Source of the DNA: CBDFGE01 sp965247055
GTDB lineage: Bacteria; Chloroflexota; Dehalococcoidia; Lucifugimonadales; JAGWBF01
Assembly: GCA_965247055.1 (NCBI GenBank)
Contig: CBDFGE010000003.1
Span: 62,001-126,000 of the forward strand
Direction: 5' to 3'
DNA: 64,000 bases
Position numbers and translations under genes: made by a program. Within the stretch, counting starts at the first letter, position 1. Every line of letters starts with the position of its first letter. The notes under the pieces were generated by a model. The model was not told the origin of the DNA. It saw only the letters and a program-made list of their open reading frames with translations, and ran no database searches. Of this stretch, positions 25,496 through 34,468 are shown piece by piece.

Positions 25496-26677
25496 CTAAC
25501 GCCGCCTCTTGCGGACTCCCTCCAGCCAGGCAGCCAGCCGCTCCAACGCGGCCCTGATGTTTTCCCGGGAGTTCGCGTAGGAGAGGCGCACGTAGCCTTC
25601 GCCGAACCTGCCAAAAGAAGCCCCCGAGAGCAGAGCGACGCCGGCCTCGCCAAGCGCCCTCTCCTGGAACTCGTAGCTGGCTATGCCCGTACCCTTGATG
25701 CTGGGAAAGACGTAAAAGGCCCCCTCGGGCTCGGGGCAGGCTATGCCTGGAATCTGCCTCAACCCTCTGGTGATAATCTCCCTCCTCACCCTGAACTCCT
25801 CGACCATCTCTACCACGGCGTCCTGCGGGCCCTCCAGTGCCGTCAGTGCCGCCCGCTGGCTGAAGGAGGCTGCACAGGAGACGCTGTTCACAGCTAGCTT
25901 TACTATATGGGGCACTAGAGTCTCCGGGAACACTCCGTACCCCAGCCGCCAGCCGGTCATAGCGTAGCTCTTGGAGAAGCCGTCGAGGATGATGGTGCGG
26001 TCGCCCATGCCAGGGAGGGAGGCTATGCTCTGGTGCTCGCCCTGATAGAGGATGTCCTTGTAGACCTCGTCGGAGAGCACGTATATATCTTCGCGGCCAC
26101 GCACCAGTCCCGCGACGGTTTCCAACTCCTCCCTCGTCAGCACGGACCCGGTAGGGTTCCCTGGGGAGTTGAGGATGATCAGCCTGGTGCGGCGGCTGAT
26201 TTTGGAGGCCAGGTCTTCCAGGTCGGGGTGGTAGATCTTCTCCTCCAGCAGTCGCATGGGTACCGCCGTGGCGCCACAGAACCGTATCATGGACTCGTAA
26301 ATTGGGAAGCCTGGATCGGGGTAGATGATCTCTACCCCCCGCTGGGCCAGGGCGAGGATTGTGAAGAACATGATGGGCTTGGCCCCCGGCGTTACCACCA
26401 CTCGTCCGGGACCCACGGCGGCCCCCCTGGTCTTCTCCACATTCCGGGCGATAGCCTCCCTGAGCTCGGGCAGCCCCGGAGTGGGGCCATAGTGAGTATA
26501 GCCGTCGCGCAGGGCCTCGACGCCGGCTTCAACGACGTGGGCCGGGGTCGCGAAGTCGGGTTCACCTATCTCCAGGTGCATCACGTCCCTACCCTGTGCC
26601 TCCAGATCCCTCGCCTTCGCCAGCACCTCGAAGGCCGTCTCGGTGCCCAGCTTCAACATCCTGGCGGCGATGCCCAT
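25496..26677 (-). CDS. PLP-dependent aminotransferase, class I/II
   Basis: A 393-residue fold-type I aminotransferase of the aspartate/aromatic type. PLP lysine is in ILDGFSKSYAMTGWRLGYG. Other family marks are DVMHLEIGEPDFATP, TPGLPELREAIA and IILNSPGNPTGSV. The substrate is undefined. The gene is alone on its strand with the phosphodiesterase 64 bp downstream, so there is no useful context. Confidence 0.87.
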   Translation of the reverse strand: MGIAARMLKLGTETAFEVLAKARDLEAQGRDVMHLEIGEPDFATPAHVVEAGVEALRDGYTHYGPTPGLPELREAIARNVEKTRGAAVGPGRVVVTPGAKPIMFFTILALAQRGVEIIYPDPGFPIYESMIRFCGATAVPMRLLEEKIYHPDLEDLASKISRRTRLIILNSPGNPTGSVLTREELETVAGLVRGREDIYVLSDEVYKDILYQGEHQSIASLPGMGDRTIILDGFSKSYAMTGWRLGYGVFPETLVPHIVKLAVNSVSCAASFSQRAALTALEGPQDAVVEMVEEFRVRREIITRGLRQIPGIACPEPEGAFYVFPSIKGTGIASYEFQERALGEAGVALLSGASFGRFGEGYVRLSYANSRENIRAALERLAAWLEGVRKRRR

Positions 26678-26885
26678 TACTCACCCCCATCCTTCTCCGC
26701 CTTTCGTTTTTACCAGAGCGTAAGGAAAAGTGCAAACGCCCGAGGCGCCTGGCCAGTAAATCCTCCGGGCCGATCTTGTCCTCCGGCGTCCCCTCGGGCC
26801 GGGCGCTGAGCCGTCCGTAGATTTGCCCAGGGGACCGTCAGCGACTATAATCCTATTACACAGGCATCTGGTGGTGAGGCAACCT

Positions 26886-27251
26886 ATGGACGGCTCCCGC
26901 AAAAGGCCTCAGGTAAGGGTAACCGTGTTCGAAAACGAGCCCCTGGCCCTCCTGGCCCAGCAACGCCTGAGCCAGGAGGGCATACTCTGCGTGGTCCGCT
27001 CCCTTGGGGCGGGGCCGGGCGGCTGGGGGGTAGCCACCAACCTCCCCCATGCCATCTACGTCAAGGCCACCGACGAGATGCGTGCCCGACAGATCCTGGA
27101 CCTGACACCCAGAGAGATCGCGGAGAGAGAGGGAGTGCCTCCACAGCCGGCTTACCCACTGCCGGTGATGGTTGTGGCCTTCAGCATCATAACGGCTGGG
27201 GCCCTCATCCTGGGAATTCTCGAGTTGCTGGTGGGGCCGCTGTTTCGCTGA
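26886..27251 (+). CDS. Small DUF2007-like protein with C-terminal membrane helix
   Basis: The 121-residue product from ATG 26886 begins MDGSRKRPQVRVTVFENEPL, ALLAQQRLSQEGILCVVRS, and continues to AIYVKATDEMRARQIL, the pattern of DUF2007 (putative signal-transducing, ferredoxin-like) domains. A single hydrophobic helix (about 92-118) anchors it. An upstream start in the same frame is less likely. It lies alone between two minus-strand aminotransferase-type genes. Confidence 0.6.
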   Translation: MDGSRKRPQVRVTVFENEPLALLAQQRLSQEGILCVVRSLGAGPGGWGVATNLPHAIYVKATDEMRARQILDLTPREIAEREGVPPQPAYPLPVMVVAFSIITAGALILGILELLVGPLFR

Positions 27252-27312
27252 CCGGGTCGCCTGTCCCAGGGGGCAGGCGCTGCTCCCCGTACACGTCTGG
27301 CTTCAGCCTCTA

Positions 27313-28656
27313 TCAGTCCAGGTTACGCTCCAGGACCCTCTGGAAGGCGCCGACGAAGCTGTCCACCTCCCCTTCTCCCATCGCGTTGGAGACACAGCCG
27401 AACAGGTTGGGGGTGAACAGAACCCCCTCGTTCATCATTCCCCAGAACACCCGCTGCCGGAGGCCGGCGTCCGCCGCCGCCACATCCCTCCAGTCATGGA
27501 TAGGCGCGTCCACGAAGTGGATGCCGAACATGGACCAGAGGCCCGTGACCTGAAGGGGCACCTCCAGGCCGGCGCACACCCCCTGAACCCCCCGCCGCAG
27601 CCGGTCCGCGAGGGAGTCGAGGCGCTGGTAGACCTGGGGAGTGAGGTGCTCCAGGGTTATGGAACCCGCCAGCATGGTCATCGGGTTACCGTTAAAGGTG
27701 CCGGCATGGGACACCACCGGCCCGTTGGTGGGGTCGAACTGCTCCATCAGGTCACGGCGTCCGCCGAAGGCCCCCACTGGGAAGCCCCCTCCGATGATCT
27801 TGCCGAAGGCGGTCATGTCGGGGGTGATCCCGTAGTACTCCTGGGCGCCCCCGGGGGCCACGCGGAAGGTGATCACCTCGTCGAAGATGAGGACCACCCC
27901 ATTCGCCTTGGTGAACTCCCTCAGCATGGCGAGGAACTCCGGTTCGGCCGCCACCATCCCCGATGACCCCCCCAGAGCAGGCTCCAGGATCACGGCGGCC
28001 AGGTCCCTCGCGTTCTCCTCAAGTATCTCCCGGGCGGCACCCTGGTTGTTGAAGGGGATCACTACCACCTGGTCCAGCACCGCGCTGGGCAGTCCGGCGT
28101 TGCCGGGCACGGGGGACGGGCGGAGGGGATCGCCTCCCAATTTGGGATCGTGCCGGACGCTCACGGACACCGCGTCGTGGGTCCCGTGGTAGCCACCTTC
28201 GCACTTGGCGATCTTGGGCCTGCCCGTCAGCGCCCTGGCCGCCCGGATGGCGTTCATGGTGGCCTCGGTGCCGGAGTTCGTGAACCGGACCAGCTCCACC
28301 GACGGCACCCGCTCGCACAGGAGTCTGGCGAGGCGGACCTGGTGCTCGTTGGGAGCGTTGTACACGATACCCCTGGCCGCCTGCTCCTGGACGGCGCGGA
28401 CCACCGGCGGGTAGGCATTGCCGAGGATGAGGCTGGTCATGTTGCCGATGAAGTCCAGCCGGTCGACCCCGTCCACGTCCCGGGCATGGCACCCCTCGCC
28501 GGAGTCGATGTAGATGGGATAGGGGGCCCAGAAGATACTGTTGCGGGTGTCGCCCCCGGGCATGTAGCGCCTGGCCTCCTCCCAGATGTCCCGGGACCTG
28601 GGCGTCATCTCTATGTAGCGCTCGATCTCGCCGCCGGACTTCCCTGTTGCGGTCAT
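27313..28656 (-). CDS. Class III aminotransferase, glutamate-1-semialdehyde mutase-like
   Basis: A 447-residue PLP enzyme of the class III family closest in appearance to HemL: RFTNSGTEATMNAIRAAR, CEGGYHGTHD, EPALGGSSGMVA, VLIFDEVITFR, and PLP lysine in MTAFGKIIGGGFPVGAFGGR. No heme genes are near, and the neighbours are a D-aminoacylase and a hydrolase, so a catabolic amino-group transfer is as likely as heme synthesis. I therefore give no symbol. Confidence 0.8.
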   Translation of the reverse strand: MTATGKSGGEIERYIEMTPRSRDIWEEARRYMPGGDTRNSIFWAPYPIYIDSGEGCHARDVDGVDRLDFIGNMTSLILGNAYPPVVRAVQEQAARGIVYNAPNEHQVRLARLLCERVPSVELVRFTNSGTEATMNAIRAARALTGRPKIAKCEGGYHGTHDAVSVSVRHDPKLGGDPLRPSPVPGNAGLPSAVLDQVVVIPFNNQGAAREILEENARDLAAVILEPALGGSSGMVAAEPEFLAMLREFTKANGVVLIFDEVITFRVAPGGAQEYYGITPDMTAFGKIIGGGFPVGAFGGRRDLMEQFDPTNGPVVSHAGTFNGNPMTMLAGSITLEHLTPQVYQRLDSLADRLRRGVQGVCAGLEVPLQVTGLWSMFGIHFVDAPIHDWRDVAAADAGLRQRVFWGMMNEGVLFTPNLFGCVSNAMGEGEVDSFVGAFQRVLERNLD

Positions 28657-28749
28657 TCCCTCACACCCCCTGCTGGAATTTTTTCTGAGGCATCCAATTC
28701 TACCAGCCCGCCACCCACAGCGTTGGTGGCAGCGGCCACTGCATGTGGG

Positions 28750-30365
28750 TCAAGGCCCACCGCGGGCCAGCACCCGGCCGGATGTGTGGCCGGTGAACTG
28801 GCCATGCTCCACGCAGACCTCCCCGTTGACCAGGACGTACTCGATTCCCTCGGGGTACTGGCGGGAATGCTGGAAGGTTGCCCTGTCTATGACCGTTTTG
28901 GGGTCGAATATGACGACGTCGGCGTCGGCTCCGGCGCGGAGCACCCCCTTGCGCTTGAGGCCCAGCTTCTGCGCGGGGAAGGAGGTCATCTTTCGCACCG
29001 CCTCCTCCAGGGTCAGCAGCTTCTCCTCCCGCACGTAGCGTCCCAGGATGCGGGGGTAAGTCCCGTAGACCCGGGGATGGGGGTTGCCCGGGGATGGGGG
29101 TTGCCCGGGGAGTAGAGGCCGTCGGTGCCGATCATGGTGGTGGGGTGGGCCATCACGGTGCGCACGTCCTCCTCGGACATGGAGAAGGCCACCATGCCGA
29201 CAGCGCACCTCTCTATCACCAACAGATCGAACACCGCGTCTACCGGGTCCTTTCCGAGGAGCTCTCCGATCTCCACGATGGTGCGCCCGATAAAAGGCCG
29301 GTTGTCGGGGGTCTCCAGCGAGGAGATAAGGATACCGTCAAGCCCGGACCCCATGCGTGTCCCTCCCGAAGGGTCCAGCAGCTCATCGCGTACCCGCTCC
29401 CTGGTGGCGGGGTCCTGGAGGCGTTCTACGACGGCGTCCACGCCCCCTTCCTGCACCCAGGGAGGCAGAATCGACTGGAGGGTGGTGCTTCTTCCGGCGG
29501 GATACGGGTACTGGTCCGCCGTAACGTCCAGGCCCTCCTCCCGGGTGCGCTCCAGCAGCGCCAGGGACTCCCGAACCTTGCCATGGTTGGCCCGGCCCGA
29601 TGCCTTGTGATGAGAGATCTGGACGGACAAGGACGCCCTCCGCCCGATCTCGATGGCCTCCTGGACCGACTCCAGAAGGTGGTCGCCTTCGTCCCGCATG
29701 TGGGTGGCATAGATGCCACCGTAGCGCGAGGCTACCTTCGCCAGCTCCACGATCTCCTCGGTCCCAGCATAGTTGCCCGGCACATAGACCAGCCCGGTGG
29801 AGAGGCCGAAGGCCCCTGCCTTCATCGCCTCCTCCACCAGGCCACCCATCTCCTCCAGCTCATCCGGGCTGGGCGCGCGCTGCTCGAATCCCATGACGGC
29901 GATGCGCACGGTGCCGTGGCCTATGAGGGGGGCCAGGTTGGTGGCCGGACTGGAGTCCCGCACCGCTTCCAGGTACTCGCCAAAGGTGCGCCACCCCCAC
30001 GATACGCCGGAGGGAGGGGTGATGAAGGCCAGGTAGCCCTTAAGCATCTCTTCGGTCCTGGGGTTGAGGGGAGCGGCCGTGAACCCGCAGTTCCCGGAAA
30101 CCTCGGTTGTGATGCCCTGGCGCAGCTTGTAGTCTTCCACGTCCTTATGCAGGATGGTCAGGTCCGGGTGAGCGTGCATGTCAATGAAACCGGGGCAGAC
30201 GCACATATCCTGGGCGTCGATGACCCGTGGGGCGTGGCCCCCTGTGGTTCGCCCCGGTGGGCCCACGTATTCAACCCGGTCGCCTTCTATAACCACGTCG
30301 GCGCGGAACCAGGGATTGCCCGTTCCGTCTATTACCCTTCCGTTGCGTATAGAGATGTGGGCCAC
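28750..30365 (-). pseudogene. N-acyl-D-amino-acid deacylase, broken by a 17-bp tandem duplication
   Basis: The metal-dependent amidohydrolase is recognisable from VIDGTGNPWFRADVVIEGDR, GFIDMHAHPDLTIL with the HxH metal site, TEVSGNCGFTAAPLN, and IGTDGLYSPGNPHPR. The frame then shifts at a duplicated 17-bp unit (29070-29103). The proper C-terminus VYGTYPRILGRYVREEKLLT through GIEYVLVNGEVCVEHGQFTG continues in another frame to 28750. Removing one unit restores an uninterrupted protein of about 530 residues. A second, intact relative is at 45139-46710. Confidence 0.88.
29070..29103 (-). repeat. 17-bp tandem duplication inside the deacylase gene
   Basis: CCCGGGGATGGGGGTTG occurs twice in direct succession (29070-29086 and 29087-29103) and a third time in part. 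It shifts the frame of the deacylase. The unit encodes the GNPHP loop of the enzyme. Confidence 0.9.
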
Positions 30366-30387
30366 GCGCCCTCCTCGGCCGGGCCGG

Positions 30388-31032
30388 TCACGCCCTCAAC
30401 TGCCCTTGGAAGAACCGAACCGTGTGGCGGGCGGCCTCGGTTTCCCGGCCCACCCAGAAGTGGTCCGCTCCGGGCACCAGCACCACCTCGGATGCACCGC
30501 CAAAGGACTCGACCTTCTCTCTGAAGGAGTCCGACGCCACGCCCCGGTCCCGGTCTCCGCAGACAAACAGCTTGGGCCTCCCGTCACCGGCGACATCCGG
30601 GCCCTCCAGGGAGTCCAGGGGTGGGGATAGGAGGGCGAACGCCCTGACGCCCCGGTACCGGGCCAGGTTCTTCAGGAGCACCCTGCTGCCAAAGGAGTAT
30701 CCCATCATTGCCAGACGGCCCCCGTCCACGTCGGCCCTTTCCTCCAGGGCGTTTAGCGCCGCCTCGGCGTCCTCGGGCTCTCTCTCCCCCCGGGTGTGGC
30801 TTCCCCGGCTGTTCCCCACACCACGAAAGTTGAAGCGCAGCGCCGCGAACCCACCATCGAGGAGAGCCTGGTATACCGCCAGAACCAGGTTGTTATTCAT
30901 GTTTCCGCCGGCCAGCGGATGGGGGTGGCAGATTACCACGCCCGGCACTGGGCCGGTAGCTCCATCGGGCGAGCCCACGACTCCTTCGAGGCTCACATCC
31001 CCGGCGTGAAAGGTGATAGCCGTCTGGCCCAT
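30388..31032 (-). CDS. Alpha/beta hydrolase (COG2945-like)
   Basis: A 214-residue hydrolase with the oxyanion region VVICHPHPLAGGNMNN, nucleophile elbow GYSFGSR and the histidine motif GADHFWVGRE. This pattern fits the small alpha/beta hydrolase group related to COG2945 proteins. The substrate is unknown. It ends 22 bp before the start of the broken deacylase gene on the same strand and is probably co-transcribed with it. Confidence 0.8.
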   Translation of the reverse strand: MGQTAITFHAGDVSLEGVVGSPDGATGPVPGVVICHPHPLAGGNMNNNLVLAVYQALLDGGFAALRFNFRGVGNSRGSHTRGEREPEDAEAALNALEERADVDGGRLAMMGYSFGSRVLLKNLARYRGVRAFALLSPPLDSLEGPDVAGDGRPKLFVCGDRDRGVASDSFREKVESFGGASEVVLVPGADHFWVGRETEAARHTVRFFQGQLRA

Positions 31033-31419
31033 CCTATGGCCCGCCTCCCATTCGACTGCTAACCATCTTAGGGTCCGCCCCCACCTTTCGCAAGGGCCCG
31101 GGAGTGCTGTGGATACTCACCGGCCATCGCCGCACGGGCGGCGTAGTAGCCGACTCGTCCGGTCCCGGTGGGAGCGAGTCCAAAATCTCGTGGAAACTGG
31201 TCAGCGCAGCACTTGAAATAGTCTCGAAGCCGTTGCTACGCTGAGGCCTGTTCCCTATCGCGGAGGGCGCCCGTTCCGGGACCCACCCGCCCTGGACCCC
31301 TGGAACCCGTTCCCTGGAGTTCGCCGGCCCGGGACCGGCCAATCGACAATCGGGAACACTTCCATTGGGCCAAGCCGCAGCGCCGGCAGGCCCGCCGATC
31401 CGGATCTCAGCACACTCAT
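31033..31419. other. Intergenic region before minC, no gene recognised
   Basis: About 390 bp with frames open in both directions but no recognisable protein and no convincing ribosome site. It must hold the divergent start signals of the hydrolase and the min cluster. I see no clean -35/-10 pair. Confidence 0.4.
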
Positions 31420-32202
31420 ATGGCTTCATTGTACGGATTTGACGGTTTAAGCAGACCCATGAGCGGCTCGGTCTTGTACCGGGAGGTGGTCAAGATTGGC
31501 GGTCGGGGCCGGGACGTGGACATCGCCATCGACGATGAGGCCGCTTTCCCGCTGGTGGAGGAGGGGTTGAGGGGCTGGCTGAACGAAAGGGGCGGCTGGT
31601 TCACTGGAGGGGCAGTGACCGTCAACGCCGGGCGCCGCATGCTATGTCCCGAGGAGCTCGGCCGGCTGAGGAGAATTCTGGAGGAGGAGTACGGGGTCAA
31701 AGTCGCCCGGTTCTGGTGTGACGCCGAGGGGCTGACACAGGCGATAGTGGAGGGCGCGGGCGCCCCCGTAACCCTGGGGGCCGGGCAGCCGACCCCTCCC
31801 CCGGTGAGGGAACCCACTCCGCTTCCAGAGGCTCCCCTAGTGATCAAGGGGACCTGCCGTTCCGGGACCAGCGTCCACCATCGGGGAGACATAATAGTCC
31901 TGGGTGACGTGAACCCCGGGGCCCAGCTCACCGCCACCGGAGATATAGTGGTGCTAGGAAGCCTCCTAGGGGTCGCCCACGCCGGGGCCGACGGCCCCGA
32001 CCAGGCCAGGGCGGTTATCGTCGCCCACACCCTGAGGCCACTCCAGCTTCGCATCGGCCTTCATATCACCCTGGCCCCACGGGAGAAAAAGCGCCGGTCC
32101 ACGCCAGCTCGGCCGGAGATCGCGTATGTCAGCGGGCGTTCAATCGTTGTGGTGCCCTTTACGGGAAAATTCCAAAGGACGGAGGGGAGGGATTTCGGAT
32201 GA
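31420..32202 (+). CDS. minC: Septum site-determining protein MinC
   Basis: MinC inhibits FtsZ polymerisation at the poles when recruited by MinD. The C-terminal beta-helix domain is clear: RSGTSVHHRGDIIVLGDVNP, then GDIVVLGSLLGVAHAGADG and the final EIAYVSGRSIVVV. The N-terminal domain (about residues 14-110) is more divergent and is joined by a Pro-rich linker. The ATG at 31459 (MSGSVLYREVVKIGG) is an alternative start. It overlaps minD by 4 bases. Confidence 0.88.
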   Translation: MASLYGFDGLSRPMSGSVLYREVVKIGGRGRDVDIAIDDEAAFPLVEEGLRGWLNERGGWFTGGAVTVNAGRRMLCPEELGRLRRILEEEYGVKVARFWCDAEGLTQAIVEGAGAPVTLGAGQPTPPPVREPTPLPEAPLVIKGTCRSGTSVHHRGDIIVLGDVNPGAQLTATGDIVVLGSLLGVAHAGADGPDQARAVIVAHTLRPLQLRIGLHITLAPREKKRRSTPARPEIAYVSGRSIVVVPFTGKFQRTEGRDFG

Positions 32203-33017
32203 GAGGGAAAACGTACGTTATCACCTCGGGCAAAGGGGGCGTGGGCAAGACCACGACCACCGCCAACCTGGGGGCCGGCCTGGCCCTGAGGGGCAAGCGG
32301 GTAGTAGTCATAGACACGGACATCGGCCTCCGCAACCTGGACGTGGTCATGGGCCTGGAGAACCGCATCGTCTACGACCTGGTGGATGTGGTTGAGGGAA
32401 GGTGTAAACTCCAGCAGGCGCTGATCAGGGACAAGCACGTCAGCGATCTGAACCTTATCCCAGCGGCTCAGACCCGCGATAAGTCGGCTGTCCAGCCCCA
32501 CCAGATGAAAGAGCTCTGCGAGCAGCTAAGGCAGGATTTCGAGTACATCCTCATAGACTGCCCGGCCGGGATAGAGCAGGGCTTCCAGAACGCCATAGCC
32601 GCCGCCGACCACGCTATCGTGGTTACCACACCGGAAGTATCGGCCATCCGCGACGCGGACCGGGTGATCGGCCTTCTGGAAGCTGCCGAAATCCCGATCC
32701 CCGACCTCATCATCAACAGGCTAAGGCCCGGCATGGTGAGGCAGGGCGATATGATGAACCAGAAGGACATCCTCGACCTCCTTTCCGTGCGCATGCTGGG
32801 CCTTGTACCCGACGACGAGCGGATTATCGTCGCCACCAACAAGGGAGTGCCAGCCGTGCATGACTCCAAGTCCTGGTCTGGAGAGGCCTTTCGCCGTATC
32901 GCTGCCCGTCTGGACGGCGAGGAGAGTCCCTTCCTGAATCTGGAGGACGGTCGCGGGGTCGTAGCACGCCTTAAAAGACTTGTTGGGCGGCAAGGGAAGG
33001 ACTACTCCGATGATTGA
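32199..33017 (+). CDS. minD: Septum site-determining ATPase MinD
   Basis: A 272-residue ParA/MinD-type ATPase with the deviant Walker A ITSGKGGVGKTTTTANLG, IDTDIGLRNLDVVMGLENR, and Walker B region YILIDCPAGIEQGF. The C-terminal VVARLKRLVGR is an amphipathic membrane-targeting helix. It drives MinC to the membrane and cycles with MinE. It overlaps minC by 4 and minE by 8 bases. Confidence 0.95.
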   Translation: MRGKTYVITSGKGGVGKTTTTANLGAGLALRGKRVVVIDTDIGLRNLDVVMGLENRIVYDLVDVVEGRCKLQQALIRDKHVSDLNLIPAAQTRDKSAVQPHQMKELCEQLRQDFEYILIDCPAGIEQGFQNAIAAADHAIVVTTPEVSAIRDADRVIGLLEAAEIPIPDLIINRLRPGMVRQGDMMNQKDILDLLSVRMLGLVPDDERIIVATNKGVPAVHDSKSWSGEAFRRIAARLDGEESPFLNLEDGRGVVARLKRLVGRQGKDYSDD

Positions 33018-33285
33018 GCTCCTGAGGCGTGCCCTCCAGAGACACGAGCGGAGTAAGGACGCCGCCAGACAGCGACTGCAGCTGATCCTGGTCCTGGACA
33101 GGATCGGCATATCCACCGAGTCCCTGGACGGCATGAAACGGGACTTGCTGGAGGTAGTATCCAGGTACCTGGTGGTGGAAGAGGAGTCCATCGAGCTTGA
33201 TATGCAGCGCTCGGGTAGCTCCCTGGTCCTCGTGTCCAACATTCAGGTCAAGGATATCGTCCGGGCGGCCCGAGTAGCCCCGTAG
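33010..33285 (+). CDS. minE: Cell division topological specificity factor MinE
   Basis: The 91-residue MinE starts MIELLRRALQRHERSKDAAR, with the MinD-stimulating region, and has the dimerisation domain MKRDLLEVVSRYLVVEEES through LVLVSNIQVKDI. It completes a full MinCDE set, which sets the division site by oscillation. A strong terminator hairpin follows at 33301. Residues 43-62 have a look-alike in the next gene (33552). Confidence 0.92.
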   Translation: MIELLRRALQRHERSKDAARQRLQLILVLDRIGISTESLDGMKRDLLEVVSRYLVVEEESIELDMQRSGSSLVLVSNIQVKDIVRAARVAP

Positions 33286-33300
33286 GGACGCCCACCGGGC

Positions 33301-33341
33301 GGACTCCTCCCCTCTCCCAGCGGAGAGGGGAGGAGTCCTTT
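33301..33341 (+). terminator. Strong hairpin terminator after minCDE
   Basis: A perfect 17-bp stem (GGACTCCTCCCCTCTCC at 33301-33317, loop CAGC, complementary arm 33322-33338) followed by TTT. It should end the min transcript 15 bp after minE. Confidence 0.8.
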
Positions 33342-33502
33342 CAAGCCACGGCGCGACGAGGGGCAGAGTCGTTGGGCGCTAGCCTCACTCGCTCGCCCTC
33401 CGCCAGGGCGTTTCCATCGCCTCCAGGGCGCTCCCTGGCGGCGATGCGACTGGCCGACAGCTCAGAAATCTCCGTTTACCGTCCCGCCTGTAGCTTAATC
33501 GC

Positions 33503-33532
33503 TTGACAATACCCCGCCGCCTATGTCACTAT
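33503..33532 (+). promoter_or_regulatory. Candidate promoter upstream of the 33552 gene
   Basis: A consensus TTGACA at 33503-33508 is followed 18 bp later by CACTAT, a weak -10. Transcription would start near 33539, just ahead of the next gene. It suggests a separate unit from minCDE. Confidence 0.4.
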
Positions 33533-33551
33533 TTCATTAAGATACCGACCA

Positions 33552-34439
33552 GTGCTAAATAGGCAGAGCGGGCATATGCAGCGGCGACAGGACGAGACGC
33601 CGCAGGACCCGAGGCCAGGAGATAGGGAGCTAACCGTAGATATCCGTGGTCTGGAGAATCTGGGTGTTGATCCCCAAGTAATCCAGAGGGACATCGCCCA
33701 GGTCGTCTCCAAGTACACACAGGTCAGCCAGGCTTCCGTCGAAGAGCGCGACGGGATCGATAGCTCCGAGGACGAAGAGCGGGACCGGGGTTCCTTCCTG
33801 ACCATCTTCACTCCGTGGAGATGGTTCCGGCCACGTCGAGCCCGGAGGCGGCGAGGGTGGCCGTCACAGCCAGCCCCACATCTACCCCAGGACCTCCCCA
33901 TAGAAATAGCCGCACCACCTCAACCTGTACTCCAGCAGCCCAAGGACGGGGCTGCACAGCGAGGTGGGCCCCGTCGGGAAGCCGTCGACAGAACCACGGA
34001 GGCAGCCCACTCGCCGTTTGAGGGAGCCCAAGCCGGGCCTATAGGATCGACCCACCTGCCCCAGGTGTCCTCTCAACAGACCGGCGGCGGGTCGCCGGGA
34101 GTGGGCCAGTCCCATGGCGAGTCCTACCAAGAGCCTATGCGCTCCAGCCGGGAGAGGGAGGATAGCCCTGTGAATCAGGCTCCACCCCGGGCCGGCTCAG
34201 GTAACCCGAGCGGTCCGCCCGCCCCTCCGTCAGGCTCAGACCCGGAGCCGGAGGACGAGGATATCCCCTCCAACTTTATCATAGACCCGGCGACTTTCGA
34301 GATGGCGGAGATGAGCGACAAGGCCAGGGATGAGCTGGAGGCGATCCAGCGAGTCAGAGCAAGGGCGGCGCACGTGAGGATGCGGGCCCAGGAAGCCATG
34401 GCGAGGCCCGTTACACCTTCTCAAAAGCCCTGGCCCTGA
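33552..34439 (+). CDS. Unknown protein with MinE-like segment and disordered linker
   Basis: I do not recognise this 295-residue protein. Residues 25-64 contain QRDIAQVVSKYTQVSQASVE, which lines up without gaps with MinE residues 43-62 from the gene 270 bp upstream (9 of 20 identical by eye). A basic aromatic patch FTPWRWFRPRRARRRR (about 86-101) could contact membrane. Residues 105-245 are Pro/Gly/Gln-rich and probably disordered, then a helical acidic C-terminus (MAEMSDKARDELEAIQRVRA). GTG 33552 or ATG 33576 could be the start. The following gene may be its continuation in another frame. Confidence 0.6.
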   Translation: MLNRQSGHMQRRQDETPQDPRPGDRELTVDIRGLENLGVDPQVIQRDIAQVVSKYTQVSQASVEERDGIDSSEDEERDRGSFLTIFTPWRWFRPRRARRRRGWPSQPAPHLPQDLPIEIAAPPQPVLQQPKDGAAQRGGPRREAVDRTTEAAHSPFEGAQAGPIGSTHLPQVSSQQTGGGSPGVGQSHGESYQEPMRSSREREDSPVNQAPPRAGSGNPSGPPAPPSGSDPEPEDEDIPSNFIIDPATFEMAEMSDKARDELEAIQRVRARAAHVRMRAQEAMARPVTPSQKPWP

Positions 34440-34468
34440 ATCCCGACGCCCTGAAGGACCTGGCCGCC

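Noticed and set aside
27313..28656. hemL assignment
   Set aside because: Catalytic motifs fit, but there is no heme gene nearby and class III aminotransferases share them, so no symbol was given.
31034..31429. Minus-strand 131-residue frame before minC
   Set aside because: No family resemblance, no ribosome site, Pro/Gly/Arg-rich composition typical of antisense high-GC frames.
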